DNA of 64,000 nucleotides from Epiperipatus broadwayi (Eukaryota; Onychophora; Udeonychophora; Euonychophora; Peripatidae), in contig JAQFVV010006427.1 of the NCBI GenBank assembly GCA_028023455.1, positions 744,001 through 808,000 on the forward strand. Direction: 5' to 3'. Positions 22,458 through 35,000 of this stretch are shown one piece after another. Position numbers and translations under genes: made by a program. A model generated the notes under the pieces. That model did no database searches and was not told the DNA's origin. It was given only the letters and a program-made list of their open reading frames with translations. How positions within the stretch are numbered: position 1 is the first letter of the stretch; every line of letters begins with the position of its first letter.

Positions 22458-24764
22458 CAGTGCCCAACCTTTAACATGGTTTGAGCCAGTTTCGAATTTA
22501 AAAATTTTAGGTGAGCCACAAATAAATTTTGTACTTTTAATATTTCAATTTTAAATGCACAAATAAAAGCTTTAATATCGTAAAGAAAATTTGTAATTAT
22601 ATACTCTTATACTCATTTGTTATGGGTTTAAGTACAAATTAAATACAAAAAAAAACATATTTAATGTCAAAAAACCTGATATTGCATGTCTTCCACTAAT
22701 TTGTTATAGTCTGACACATACAATGTTATAGCTAAAGTCATATAGTCAATCAAATGTTCATTCATTATTCTGAATGTGACCTTTGATTTTACGAAGTTCA
22801 TTGTTAAATAATCACTTATGTAAAAGTAAAGTGACCCAAAGTGGGAGCTTAACTGTTGAAAAATGTTCTTAGAAGTGAATAGGTTTTCTCATCTAGTGTT
22901 AAAAAATATATCTGCAATGTTCTTGTTAATTGTAGATAAGATTTAAAATCAATTATGTCAATTTAGTGGGATTTTTATTTATCATACTTGCAATATGTTG
23001 TAATATTTCAGAAATATTAGTATCAACACATGGATTTAAAATGAATGAAGCCATTGGCTAAATTTTATGAAAATCAGAAAATCTAATTTTGAAATTTCAG
23101 CAAGATTTTCAGAATATTCTTTTTTTGAACTTTTTTATATTTTTTAACATAGTTCTCAAATTTGGAAAGTAACTAAAGCTTCATTCCTTTATTTGGATTA
23201 TCTGCAAATGGAATTTTGAATTAAATGCATTTACTCTTTCTATTAATTCAGTATTAATTTTTTGTTTACCATGAAATTCAAGATTGAGTATATTCATTTC
23301 TATTGTTATGACTGTTAAAAAGTTAAATCAGATATCACTTATGATCATTAAGTTTTTTATAAATTTTGTTTTTGGATTCTAAAAGTTTTTTTTATCTCTG
23401 AAAGTACCTCTAAAAAGTTATTCATTATATACTTTTTTTCCCTTACTAAGATATTGAACTTCAGAATGTAACATTAAAATTCCATACTCAGTATCAAATT
23501 TATCAGTCAATATTTTGAATAATCTCCTCTGAAGTGATCTAGCACAAATAAAATTTATAATAGCAACTTTCACAATATGTTCATAATTCAGCACTTTTAT
23601 ACATAATGCTTGTTGATTTATAATGCAGTGGTAGTGGAAAAGTTTCAAAACTCTGCATCATTCTTACATAATGTGATGAAACCAATACCAGAAACATCCA
23701 TGACATATATGCCATTAGTTGTTATGGGCACAAGTTTTTAAACTGTAAGACTAATTTCTTCAGCATGATTTTTAATAATGTGATGTATGTCCTCTCCAAG
23801 TGTGTTTTATTTTCTGGAAAAACTGTTAGTTAATTTCTTTAGCAATTGTTAAAGACTATCTTTATAACAAAATTTATTTGAGTTATAGTGCAGATGTCTG
23901 TTACTTCATCACATTGTTAACTTAAATGCATTTTTATAAATCATTTTTTACTTGTGCTTTGATATTTTTAGACATTGCTTCTATTTTACAAGTGATTGAA
24001 TTTTTAGATAATTGAACTTCTTCAATAGCTGACATAATTTCATTTTTATTTTTAAATTTTTGAAATAATATCTCTAATGCAGTAAGCATTGATTCTTTAA
24101 TTATTTTGCCAACCTCAAATTTTTTTTATGCATTGAAAGTATATGTGCAACATTAAATAATGCAGCTTTAAATAATGTAGCAGTTTTTATTATATTTGCA
24201 GTTTTGGTAAACATCGATGGTTGTAAAACCAATGCAATTTTTAATTCTTTCATTTTAAATTTTTTAAAATCTGTTAGAAAGATATTCATTATTATATTTT
24301 TTATAAACTGTTGTAAAATGTTCTTTTATGTTGCAATTTTTACAGCCATTATTGAACCACAAATTAAACAAATATATTTGTTCTTATATATTCATCACAA
24401 AAATGATAGTTGTATATATAGTTTTTATTTTCCTCTGGTTCAAATGCAGTTATAATTAGGGTAACTACAAAATAATTATTAATATATTAATGATTCACAT
24501 ATATAGAACAAGCATGTATTTTTATACTTCAATAAAATCATTCTGTCCATTGATGTGCAACTTTGAGAATTTGCTTTGTGTAAAGAAGTATTACAAAATA
24601 ATGCAATTGACAGTTCTCTTAATAACTACAATTCCATAGTGTATTTCAATGGTACAAAAACAAAGCTGATTGCAGCTTCTGCATCTTTGAATTCACATAG
24701 TTCATAAAACAAGCCATAATAGAAGATTGTGTGTGGCTTGTGAGCTATCATTTGGATATCTCTA
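22458..24764 (-). pseudogene. Decayed hAT transposon of the ZBED-like transposase type
   Basis: The clearest open part is 76 codons at 23,418-23,648 on the minus strand, with FHYHCIINQQALC, NFICARSLQRRLF, FDTEYG and EVQYLSKGK. These match in order the RNase-H-like core of ZBED-type hAT transposases. Upstream fragments at about 24,000-24,370 recall the BED zinc finger and following helices (WFNNGCKN, EHFTTVYKKY, GKIIKESMLTALEILFQ, KIEAMSKNIK). Downstream traces near 22,700-22,850 fit the dimerisation region. The plus-strand left end CAGTGCCCAACCTTT is hAT-like. The right end is decayed, near GAGCTATCATTTGGATATC. Flanks CTTAAATTA and CTTAAATAA suggest an old 8-bp target duplication. Many stops and frameshifts: dead. 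Confidence 0.8.
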
Positions 24765-24772
24765 CTTAAATA

Positions 24773-27700
24773 ATCAGTGAAAGACATTGGTTAAATGTCA
24801 ATCACTCATGGCATATATTTTGATTAAAATATTTTAATTAAATTGCTTTGGACTTTTACATTAGCCAGTATTCTAATGGTATTATTCTTACATGTAACTA
24901 AATAAATTTGTAATATTGTACTTAAAAATACATTTGTTTAAAGAGAATGTGTAAATAAAAAGAAAATGAAAATAAAATACATTAATAAAAATTGTGATTT
25001 TATAATATGTGACATTCATACAATTATGTTAACATTGACAGAATTTTTTTCAAATAAATCTGATAATGTAAAGTGGAATATATGTTACTGTCTTAAAATG
25101 AAAATAATACTTAATTTTGTTCAAAAAAAAAAGGCATATTTTGCAAACTCATTTATATTTCTGATTTAGCTATGATATTTTTTATACAGAAAATGATATG
25201 AATGGGTATAATATATTTATAATAATTTGTTTTTACTGCAATTATCTTTTATCTCCCATGTTACTTAGCAAGTTGGTATATTTTATTATCTTTATATTTA
25301 GGTTTCGTGTGACAATAGAATATTTTTTCCTGATCATTCAGTATCAACAATTTAGTTTTTTTGCAGTAATATGCCTTACTAGTGTAAAAGCCAAAATAAA
25401 TTATGTTAAAAGACTAGCAAACAACAACTAATTATTACCAGTTGTTGTCAAGTATTATTGCTTAATTATAAGATTTTATTTGTTAATCACTCAATCTTTC
25501 TTCAAGAAGCCATACAATAGTCTCTTTTTCTACAATATGTTGATGAATAATCTTGCAAAATAAAAATCATTCACTGATCAAATATTAAATGCAAATGATT
25601 AAAAAAAAATTATTCTCTAAAAAAAATCCTTCCATTAGTGAAATCTTGTGATAAAGAATCAAAACAAAAGACTGAGTAAATTCATTTTAAAAAAATTTCA
25701 TCAAACTCAAGAATTTTCTATTTCCACTTAAGTAAAATAATTTATTTTCTATCTTAATTTGTCTAATCTACAAAAATATAAACATTTAATTTTCTTTTTG
25801 ATTTTTATATGCAAATAGTCTTGAAGCAATTTCTACAATATCTTCCTAAAGAGAGAACTGATAAGATATATATATACACCTGTGTCATGTTTTATGCGGA
25901 TTATTTTAATGTGATTTTGAAGTTATGCGATTCATGTTTCTTCTTAATATCTTTCATATTTCACTATATTTATTAGATATCAAGAAATTTAAATTATTAA
26001 CTTATTTTGACTTGAAATACTTTTTTTTTCAAAAATATAACGTTATATTGGCAGCTAACATGAATATGACCTGAAGCTGTATTTAGAATTTTAGCTTTTA
26101 TGTAAATAACCTACTTATACTAATGAGTAAGTAATAATAATAGATTAATATTGCAATAAATATTCAAAAATTTTAAACTTTTAAAACATATTTTGTTAGA
26201 TATTAACAGAAATAAATATTTTTTTAGATTTTTTAAATAAATAATAATGAATATTTTATTGATTTTATAAACTGAAAATAATCTTTCTAATGATAATGTA
26301 TAATTTTTTTGTTTTGATTGCGTAGAAACAGAAAATCATTAACACAGTTCAAGACTGAAAGTGGTGCTAATTGTACATCACATCACAAATAAAAATAAAG
26401 TGGTTAACAGGTTTTTCTGGGCATAATTGCTTTGACTTCGTTTAAGGAGAAGCCACAATACATCACATCACATCACATCAAATCTGATTTCTTACCAGCT
26501 TACAAATGAATGCTAGTGATAATGATTAAAATATATATAAAAAAATGTAAAATTAAATACTGTAGTTAATAAAAAAAAGGAAAAAAAGTTTGTCTTGTAT
26601 TAATTTTTTTCAAATATTTGAAATTTTTTATTAGTCATACTTTATTTCCTTATTTTTTAATGTGGATTTTAAAGTAATTTTTGCTTGTTGCTTTGCTTTT
26701 ATGTGACTTCTGAAAATTACTGAAACATGTCCCCCATTTTTTAAGGTAAGTTACATTTGTTTTTGTGTGATTTCTTTTGTGCGCATTTTCTGATGAACCT
26801 ATCTGCTGCATAAAATGAGACCCAGGTATATATATATAGTAAAAGGATTTTTCTCTTTTACAATTTATTCTATGGCTATTATACTTATTATTATTTTATT
26901 TTCCATTATTATCTTATATTAATCTTTAATATTTTATTTTAAAACCCTGTTATTCAAGCAGAGAAGTAAATATGATTAATACTTATATATTAACCATATC
27001 CCCTGATTAGATCACAATTTAATTAAAAAATAGACAAACTGTGGTCACCTTTCCAGACCAAGGTATACCCTTGATGACTGCAAGAAGCATGATACATCTC
27101 ATGGAGATATTTATAATGGGTTTAAACTCTATGGATGCAAGCCAGCTTTAAACTGGATTCTATGAGATGACATTAACGCGCCTCAAGCACTTGACCCATG
27201 GCTAACTATTTAAACTTGAGACTGACATAACACAGACTATCTAAATAAGATTATTTATTTACCCATTGGTAAATTGAGAGAGAGAAAAAACTTAAACCAT
27301 ATCAATAATTTACATATATTTATTAAAAGATGAAGAAAAAACATATAAGAAATATTTAACATTTTAAAACACAAATACATTTATTAAACTACAATATTTT
27401 AACAATCATGCTTATTTATATATAGCTAAAAATTAACACTAACAATGATATTTAAAAGTTCATACTTGAAATAAAATTTACAAGTTCTATTAATGATGTC
27501 TAGACATATTTACCTAGGTTTTTTTATATAGTATCTGGGTGATCACCCATGTATTCTGATTCTGTCAGATTTATAATGGGCTTCTCTTGGTAGTAGCTTA
27601 GTTCATGACAGTTAAAAACATCAGCAAAGTTAAGTCAGAAATGATACCATTGCATCTGGCTACTGGTGTTCAGGAAATGGGTGGTGGAAAGTGAACAAAC

Positions 27701-28325
27701 ATTCAGCTTTGGTATAACAATGCATTTTTCTCTCAGCATGACCATATGAAGATTATTTCATCTTACTAAACTCAGTCATTTTTCGCTGGCAAATAGACTC
27801 TTTGGCCAACTATCCTGGACAAACTAACTGGTTTCCTCCTTTTGCATTTTTGCTGCTGCTGCCCTTTTTTTCTTTTTTTTTTGGGACAATAGCCATTTGT
27901 CATTTTTATTCCCACTGACTCCACCCACTGCTCAAATTCTTACCCATGATATCAATTCATTTGATCTTTACTTTTTTTAATTAGTCACATTTTTGTTTTT
28001 TACCTTATATTTTTGATTACACAGAAATTAGTTAACTATTGTAAATTAATCAATCTGGAATTTATGTCCAGAAACTGATTACGTCTTGTACAAATTTGTT
28101 TTCAATTGTATGTTAAATTTTAATACACAAAAGAAAAGAGAGATAAGTTATCATTAGAAGTTTAACTTAATCCCATATAATTTTTCTTTATTTTCTCTTT
28201 TTATTTTAAATTTTTTCCAAAGAATAAAATATTGAAATACTTTATTCTTTTTTATTTTAATAATAATATTATGTAACTAGCATATATATATATACATACT
28301 TATGAACCATGTATACACATATATA
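24773..28325. other. AT-rich non-coding DNA with a less AT-rich block
   Basis: No gene is supported. From about 27,030 to 27,900 the sequence is less AT-rich, with a TGATCACCC hairpin near 27,540 and a GGTTTAAACTC/CTTTAAACTGG pair near 27,119-27,155. This could be a remnant of a retrotransposon, but I find no motif that names it. Frames at 24,966-25,169 and 25,198-25,431 are AT-rich noise. Confidence 0.5.
26461..26481. repeat. CATCA pentanucleotide microsatellite
   Basis: Four CATCA-type units in a row; a shorter run of the same motif lies near 26,378. Confidence 0.9.
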
Positions 28326-28720
28326 TATAATGGTCAGGGAGAATTTGGAGTCTTACCATATATGCCGTACAAGGGTGCCACCAGCCCATTCGAACCTGGA
28401 AAATTTATATAGTAGGCAGATATGTCCTGTTAAGATCCATTTTATTTTATTATAGACTGTTATGACCCAGTCACTAGCTCATGGAGCAGCAGAGATAATA
28501 TATATTATTTTAAAGAAAGAAAGATAAACAAAATAAGATAAGCCGCAGCCAGATTAATAATACACAGAAACATTTATTTTGCACATAGATAAAATTTAGA
28601 ATTATTTACTTTTGTATAACCTATACTTTAGAACTTAATTTAATTTACATTTTAGCTTTTTTATTTTTAATTTCTAATTTTACTTACTATAATAATGTAA
28701 CAGCATGTGTTCCCATTATA
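28326..28720 (-). repeat. LTR copy 1 (3' LTR on the minus strand)
   Basis: Starts TATAATGGTCAGGGAG on the plus strand. It aligns with 29,455-29,832 through landmarks such as CCCAGTCACTAG, GGAGCAGCAGAGATA, ATACACAGAAACATTT and TAATGTAACAGCAT. Confidence 0.75.
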
Positions 28721-29435
28721 TATCAATAAACTTGCATTAAAAAATAAACAAAAAATATTTTACTTAGGATTAATAATTATGGTACATGATTAATGCCAAT
28801 TTACAAATACATTCGGTTAGTAATTTACAAAAAGAGACTATATGCAAAAAAATGTTGACTATCACTTTCCTTTGGACCATCCACACTTATGCCTCCTCCC
28901 CCAAGGGTTCCCTTTCCTCTATATTTTATTTTTAACAAACAGCATGACAATCAAATTATTTATTTAAAGAGGTTGCATTGAAGTAAATATGTTTTAAGAA
29001 ATAATGAATGTATACATGTATATTTGCAACACAATTATATATACCACCAATTTATTTATGATTAATTGAAAATGCTTAAATAGGGTTACACTAAGGTAGA
29101 TTCCCAAAGGACACTCATCATGAAGTACACATTTACAATCATATATGGCTGGGCACATCTATACACATTAAAGCATAATACATATTTTTTTTAAAAAAAC
29201 TTACACTAATTGAAACCTTTTAACTTTTTCTTTTTTTTCCTTTTTTAAAAATACAAATTAAAATTATTAATATATTTTTTTTCTCGTGTTTAATACATGC
29301 CCTATTTCTTTTTGGCAGTGCTTTTTGCACAAAATTTGAGTTTATAACTTTATATAATATAGACAAAAAATATTTCTTTTTTAAAAAAAAATGTTACTGG
29401 TAAATTTCAAGGTACTCATGGTTTATTTTATATCA

Positions 29436-29452
29436 CCCCAGGTTGGCCCCCA
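29436..29452 (-). promoter_or_regulatory. Putative primer-binding site
   Basis: The minus strand reads TGGGGGCCAACCTGGGG next to the end of the LTR. The leading TGG would pair with the CCA end of a tRNA. Which tRNA is not decided. Confidence 0.5.
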
Positions 29453-29454
29453 AT

Positions 29455-29832
29455 TATAATGGTCAGAGAGAATTTGAAGTCTCACCATACCTGCCATACA
29501 AGGGCACCACCAGGCCATTCGAACCTAGAAAATTTATGTAGTAGGCAGATATGTTCCATTAAGATCCAATTTTATTTTATTATAGACCATTATGCCCCAG
29601 TCACTAGTTCATGGAGCAGCAGAGATAGTATATACTTTGGTTTAAAGAAAGATAAAAAAAGTGATAAGCCACTGCCAGATTAACAATACACAGAAACATT
29701 TGTTTTGCACATATATAAAATTTAGAATTATTTACTTTTGTATAACTTTACTTTAGAACTTAATTTAATTTACATTTTAGCTTTTTTTCTAATTTTACTT
29801 ATAATAATGTAACAGCATATGTGCCCATTATA
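29455..29832 (-). repeat. LTR copy 2 (5' LTR on the minus strand)
   Basis: Second direct repeat, slightly shorter than copy 1 because of small deletions. It shares the same landmarks in the same order. Confidence 0.75.
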
Positions 29833-29844
29833 ATATATATATTG

Positions 29845-32000
29845 TAACAGGCACATACGTACGTTACATTATTTTTTATTAGTAAACATAAAAAAAAAAA
29901 AGTTCGCCAATAAAAATTTCTTTTTTAAGAATTAAAAACTGAAAATTAAAAAATCATCTTAAACTTGCATATATATAAAATCGCACAGATAAATAATTAT
30001 TAAAATAAAACTTTATTAAAAAAAGAGTAGTTTAAAACTAAATTTTCAGAAAAGATTTAGAGATAAAAATATATGTTTAAGTTTGAAAACAAATTAATTA
30101 ATCTTTTGTAAAATGGAAATGATTATTTTAATTAGTAAACTAGCCTTTGGGCATTTAAATGTATAAGCATTGGTCAGATAGGAAAACAATAGAAACTTTT
30201 AGCAAATGAAAGAAATCCATTGGGAAATCGGACCTCAACGAAAAGGTTTTCACCATCATGACGTAATGTTGAGTTAATCCACAAAATTATTATAAAAGGA
30301 AAGGTTTGAAAATAAAAGAGTTAATTAATTATTATGAGAGTACAGATATGTGTTAGTGCGGAGTCTAAGGAATTGAAAAGACACACTCTTCAATCCCTTC
30401 AGTTTTGTTAAAAAAAAAAGAGAGAAATGACATAGTTTTTTTTTTCTACATTAAGGACCAACTAAACTAACAGACCTCTGGATAAATAAATAAAAAACAA
30501 CGGCTAACTCAACCAATCTTTTTAGGATGGCATGGGAATTCATGTTCAAATGGCAAGCAACAGATAAAGATGAACTGTTTTAAACCGTAAGAACTTTATA
30601 ATTAATGAACATTAAATTAAAAATTTTCCATATTTAAAATAATTAAAAAATAGAATCCTATCTGACCAATGTTATTTATTAATTAGTTATAATTTTATTT
30701 AATGTATTTCTTTTGTAAAATCATTTCCATTTATTTATTTACTTGTTCTTTAAGTTTTATTATGATTTCTGTTTTTCATTAAACTAGTTATATAAATATT
30801 AAACTTAAGTCGGGTGTGAATGGCTATATAGATTTGTAAAGTTATATTAGGGGAGGGTAATCTTAGGTTATTCGTTTCGTAGTTGAATTAGGTCAATGGA
30901 TTGGATATATTGGTGTAATTAGTAGATGTAGTATGAGATTCGCTATGGGCAGAATCGCTATTATACGCCGTACACACTAATTTTGACTATGGGAGAAATT
31001 ATAAGACGGAGACCACAGTTTCTTCCTATGGAGTTTTTGTTTTATTGCTCTTATCGTCAGATAGATGTAATATTCCTATCTGATGAGAAGCAGTTTTTTC
31101 TCTTAACCTAATTGTGCTGCCATATTCGTATTACATTGAACACATCGATATATCAGATGGATTGAAGTTTAGTTTGACTGTGAACCTTTGGCCTAAGGTT
31201 AAAAAGGATTGAATATTTTCTTTTCAAATGCAAATCTATGTGGTCTATTCATACTTGACACTCTAAATAAAGATGCATTAAATTTAAGTTGGGTATAGAC
31301 GCTTGCATGGGTTCGTTACCGGTTGATTATGTTTTTGGTTTTCATATTCGATCAAAATATATATAGACATTCAGTAAATACTGATACCTTACAGTGAGTA
31401 TCTAAAATGTATTTATTCAGATGTCTTTTAAGTTATTGGTGTTAATGCAAGCATCTTATGGTGCATGCTATTGGGTTACTTATAAATTTCCCTCTGCAAT
31501 TGATGGTATCAATGATTTTGTATTTTGATCGTTTATGTTTATTTTGGAATGTTTTTGACCGTGGAATCTATGTAACCGATCTATACTCAACATTTTTAAA
31601 CAAATCTGTGTGAACTAATAATAGTATAAAATTTAAAATGTAAATTAAAAATTTAAAATAAAAGTAAAAATAATGTTAAATGTTAAAGTAAATATATTAA
31701 AATAATAATGTTAAATCTTATATATATATATATGTGCATAAATAAATTTTTGTATGTTAATTACTGGCAGTGGCTTATTTTATTTATTTTTTAATATTGA
31801 AATATAATTAGATAAGATATTATATTATTAAATCTCTGCTACTCCCTGACTTGGGCTAATGACCGGAATCAAAATTTAAAAAAAAAAAAAATTTTTTTTG
31901 ACTTACGTATCTGCCTACTTTATAAATTTTTCTAGGTTCATATGCCTAGATGGCGCCGTGTAGTGCAGATGACATTCAGCTCTAAATCCGGATCGTTATA
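29845..32000 (+). mobile_element. Inverted LTR copy split by about 1.85 kb of nested DNA
   Basis: At 29,847-29,880 the start of the same LTR appears in the opposite orientation (GGCACATACGTACGTTACAT resembles the complement of LTR copy 2). The matching end appears only at 31,761-32,000 (CTGGCAGTGGCTTATTTT, CTGCCTACTTTATAAATTT, TTCTAGGTTCATATG, GATCGTTATA). So a third LTR lies in opposite orientation, diverged and interrupted. The intervening DNA holds the inverted-repeat element at 30,169-30,670. It also holds a region around 30,800-31,600 with repeated starts like TTAAGTTGGGTATAGAC (31,284) and an inverted TCTATACTCAAC at 31,580, suggesting another old short transposon. Confidence 0.5.
30169..30670. 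mobile_element. 502-bp element with 15-bp perfect terminal inverted repeats
   Basis: ATTGGTCAGATAGGA at 30,169-30,183 is exactly inverted at 30,656-30,670. The interior is non-coding. No convincing target duplication flanks it, so the superfamily is not assigned. Confidence 0.5.
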
Positions 32001-35000
32001 ATATATATATATAATAATGATGACCTCTATATATCATCAGTAAAATTTATTATTCTACTAAAATAAGTAATGTATTACAATACCATCTCAAGTACCAAGC
32101 TATTGGTCTTCATAAATTAATTATCATCATAAAATTTACAACATAAAGTGAGTGGACTTTAAAGGCAATCTCTCTTACCTTAACACCATCTAATTAACTC
32201 TAAAAAGAACAATATAAATATACACACACAATAAATATATATCTTTAGTCTGAGTTGTTTTTCTGATTTTTATGTGAGTGGTTTCATTTCTTCCTCTTTG
32301 TTGCTTCTAATCTAATAAAGTAATAAATATGTGTTAGTATTAAATAATATACATTTAATTACAACTAATACATTTTAAAATATATCATAACTTGTGTAGA
32401 ACTGTATTTTTAAATTCAATTTCCCTAAGTATTTTTATTAAAATCTCTTAGTCAAATAGGGAAACCTCTTGTAATCTTTTATCAGTAATAATATTTCATT
32501 ATACTTTAATATGCAACTGATTTATTAGCAAAGTTGCAATGGATTAATATCTAAACCTATGATAATATATTTAAACATCAATTATGAATTGTCTAATATG
32601 TGATTCACTTTCTCATGTTTGAATAAGTATGAAGAGAAAATCAATCCAGTATAATCTAACTTCCAACTCTTGTCATGCATAGCTATTATCATTTAACTTC
32701 AAATATTATTTTACCTATTTTATCTGACATAACTTTCAAATTATTGCTTCACATTTATATTTTCAAAATGATATTTATGCTAATATCTTCTTTACCTTTA
32801 TATAATACCATTTTCTTCAAATTACTTAACTCAATAAATTTCTTGCATAAATTTAAATAAGTAGCATATATTGCTTATACAAATAAATACATTATTTAAT
32901 AATTCACAATTTAAATCTCATTGTTTATTACTGTAATACCATTTTACTTTAATAAACTTTCTAACAACCTTCTCTAATGACTGGATCTATGTGCTAAAAA
33001 TGAAGACCCATTTAAACACACATCTATAGAAATTATCCATACTTTTACATATACAAATATTAAATCAATTTATCACCCTTTATTATAAATGCAAGCAGAT
33101 TAAATTGTCTTCATTATCTGAAGTAATACTTACTAAAATATCATAATAAAATTTTAGATAAAAAAACCTTTATCTTTCAGCATCAAGATTTGCATTCACA
33201 TCTATTTACCTATAGGTGTCTTGTATAATTTTTAAATTTTGAGCTGAAATTTTTTAAAATTTTAATATATATGTTTATTATTTTATTCAATCAATAATTA
33301 AAAGAGAAAAGACTAAAAATAAGTTGTTTTTATATCAAAATCATTTATAGACTAGATAAATTATTATGGATGTTAAAGAAAAAAAATCTCAAGTTGGAAC
33401 AAATGTAATATTATTAAGGTTTCAATGCATATTTCAGGTATTTTTATTGTTATCATTAATTTTATTTAATGTTTTATTTATGTATATTTTGTAATAACAT
33501 CACACATTAGTTTTATTTTTATCTTGGATTTATAAATATTTGTAAATATAAGTTACTCTAATAAGCCTATATTAAGATTTCATTATGTATTCTTTATACT
33601 GAATATCCAACTTTCACATCTTGAAAAGCTTTTGATAAAATGAATTGAATTAATTTGTTGGATATTCTAAAGAAAAACAGCATAGATTTAAAAAAATGTA
33701 AATAAACATAGAAAATATATGTAAGAGTAAGTTTTTTCCCAAAAAAAAAATAGTTTTTGATTAATATTTAATTAAGTGTTCATTAAATAACAATTGTTTT
33801 TATACAAATGGTTTTACTATCAAGAAAATGAATGTTCCTTGTATAAGATTTTTTGTGGTATTAACTATTTACATAATTAGTATTAACACAACAGGTGTTT
33901 ATTAAAGTAGTAGAATTTGCATTAATTAAAATAAAAACAATTAAAATGAGATAAAAATAGTGAATTATATTGTAGAAGTGTTTATTGATATAAGAGAATG
34001 ATTTTGTTTATTTTGTTTTTGGGATATAACTTATGATCACTATAAGAGTGGTATTTGTCCAATGGGTAATTAATAAAATTATGTTGAGGCTTTTTAAAGC
34101 TAAATTTATAAAATAGACTTATTGTTTTGTAACTGAACATAACATAACAAAAACATCCACTGAGTTATATAATGCAAATAAATTCTCAAAAGACAGCTGA
34201 TACCACCTGTCTCAGCCTTTATTGTTATATATTCTTAGTTTATTTACATAATTTTAAATGAGAGAATGAATTTGATGTATTGATTATATATATTTATTAT
34301 TTACAGGTATTAAAACTGAATTTCCCTTTCATATTTAGCAGTTGATAAAATTAAAACTTGGCTTGATTGTCTGAATATTTAGAATAGTGATTCTTATCAT
34401 TTATTCTATAACTATTTATAATTATATAATATAATATTAAATCATCTATGATTTTTATTACTGCTTCACAATGCTTTATTTACAACCTTCTTTTGACAGT
34501 TTCAATTAAATTTACTCCCTCATTTAAAATTACATAAAGAAAACAAGCACATTTTACCTGTCTTTTGAGAATTTATTTACGTTATAATAACTCATTGGAA
34601 ACTTCAGTTATTTCCTGCTTAGTTACATCTAATCTGAGTTATTTATTATATACAATTATTAAATATTATATTTATAATAAAATTAAATTAAATTAAAAAA
34701 ACATGAGTAAAAATACAGAAAGTTTGCATAAATTAAAAAAAAAAAATTATGAAATTTTAAAAAACTGAATTAGGTTATATTTAGAAATAGAAATTGCAAA
34801 AAAAATATGTTAAAAGAAACTATTAAGAATGAGAGAAAAATGTAGAAGAAATAAAAAATAGATAATCTTAAAAAAATAATATTTGGTGAGTTGTTAAAGA
34901 ACTGAGAAAGTAATATAAAAATTTAAAAAATGACCGTGTAAACTATTCAGAGGACAAACTGTAATGGATTATCAAGAATTTAGAGTGATCATAATATTTC

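Larger units (their letters stand above)
28326..29832 (-). mobile_element. Short non-coding LTR element (TRIM-like)
   Basis: Two direct repeats of about 395 and 378 bp (28,326-28,720 and 29,455-29,832) flank 734 bp of non-coding DNA. Read on the minus strand the upstream repeat is followed, two bases on, by TGGGGGCCAACCTGGGG (complement of 29,436-29,452). It begins with TGG, as expected for a tRNA primer-binding site. The repeats begin TATAATGGG and end CCATTATA. A purine-rich polypurine tract directly before the other repeat is not evident, and no gag or pol remnant is seen. Flanks do not show a clear target duplication. The 74-codon frame at 29,459-29,683 is inside the repeat and is not a gene. 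Confidence 0.6.

Noticed and set aside
26790-26796. Isolated CTGATGA
   Set aside because: No GAAA at a suitable distance and no stem I pairing.
28326-29832. Plain tandem duplication instead of an LTR element
   Set aside because: The primer-site-like TGGGGGCC sequence at the repeat edge favours LTRs, though the missing polypurine tract keeps confidence moderate.
31080-31086. CTGATGA followed by a GAGAA/TTCTC hairpin
   Set aside because: The hairpin is followed by TTAACC instead of GAAA, so the core is incomplete.
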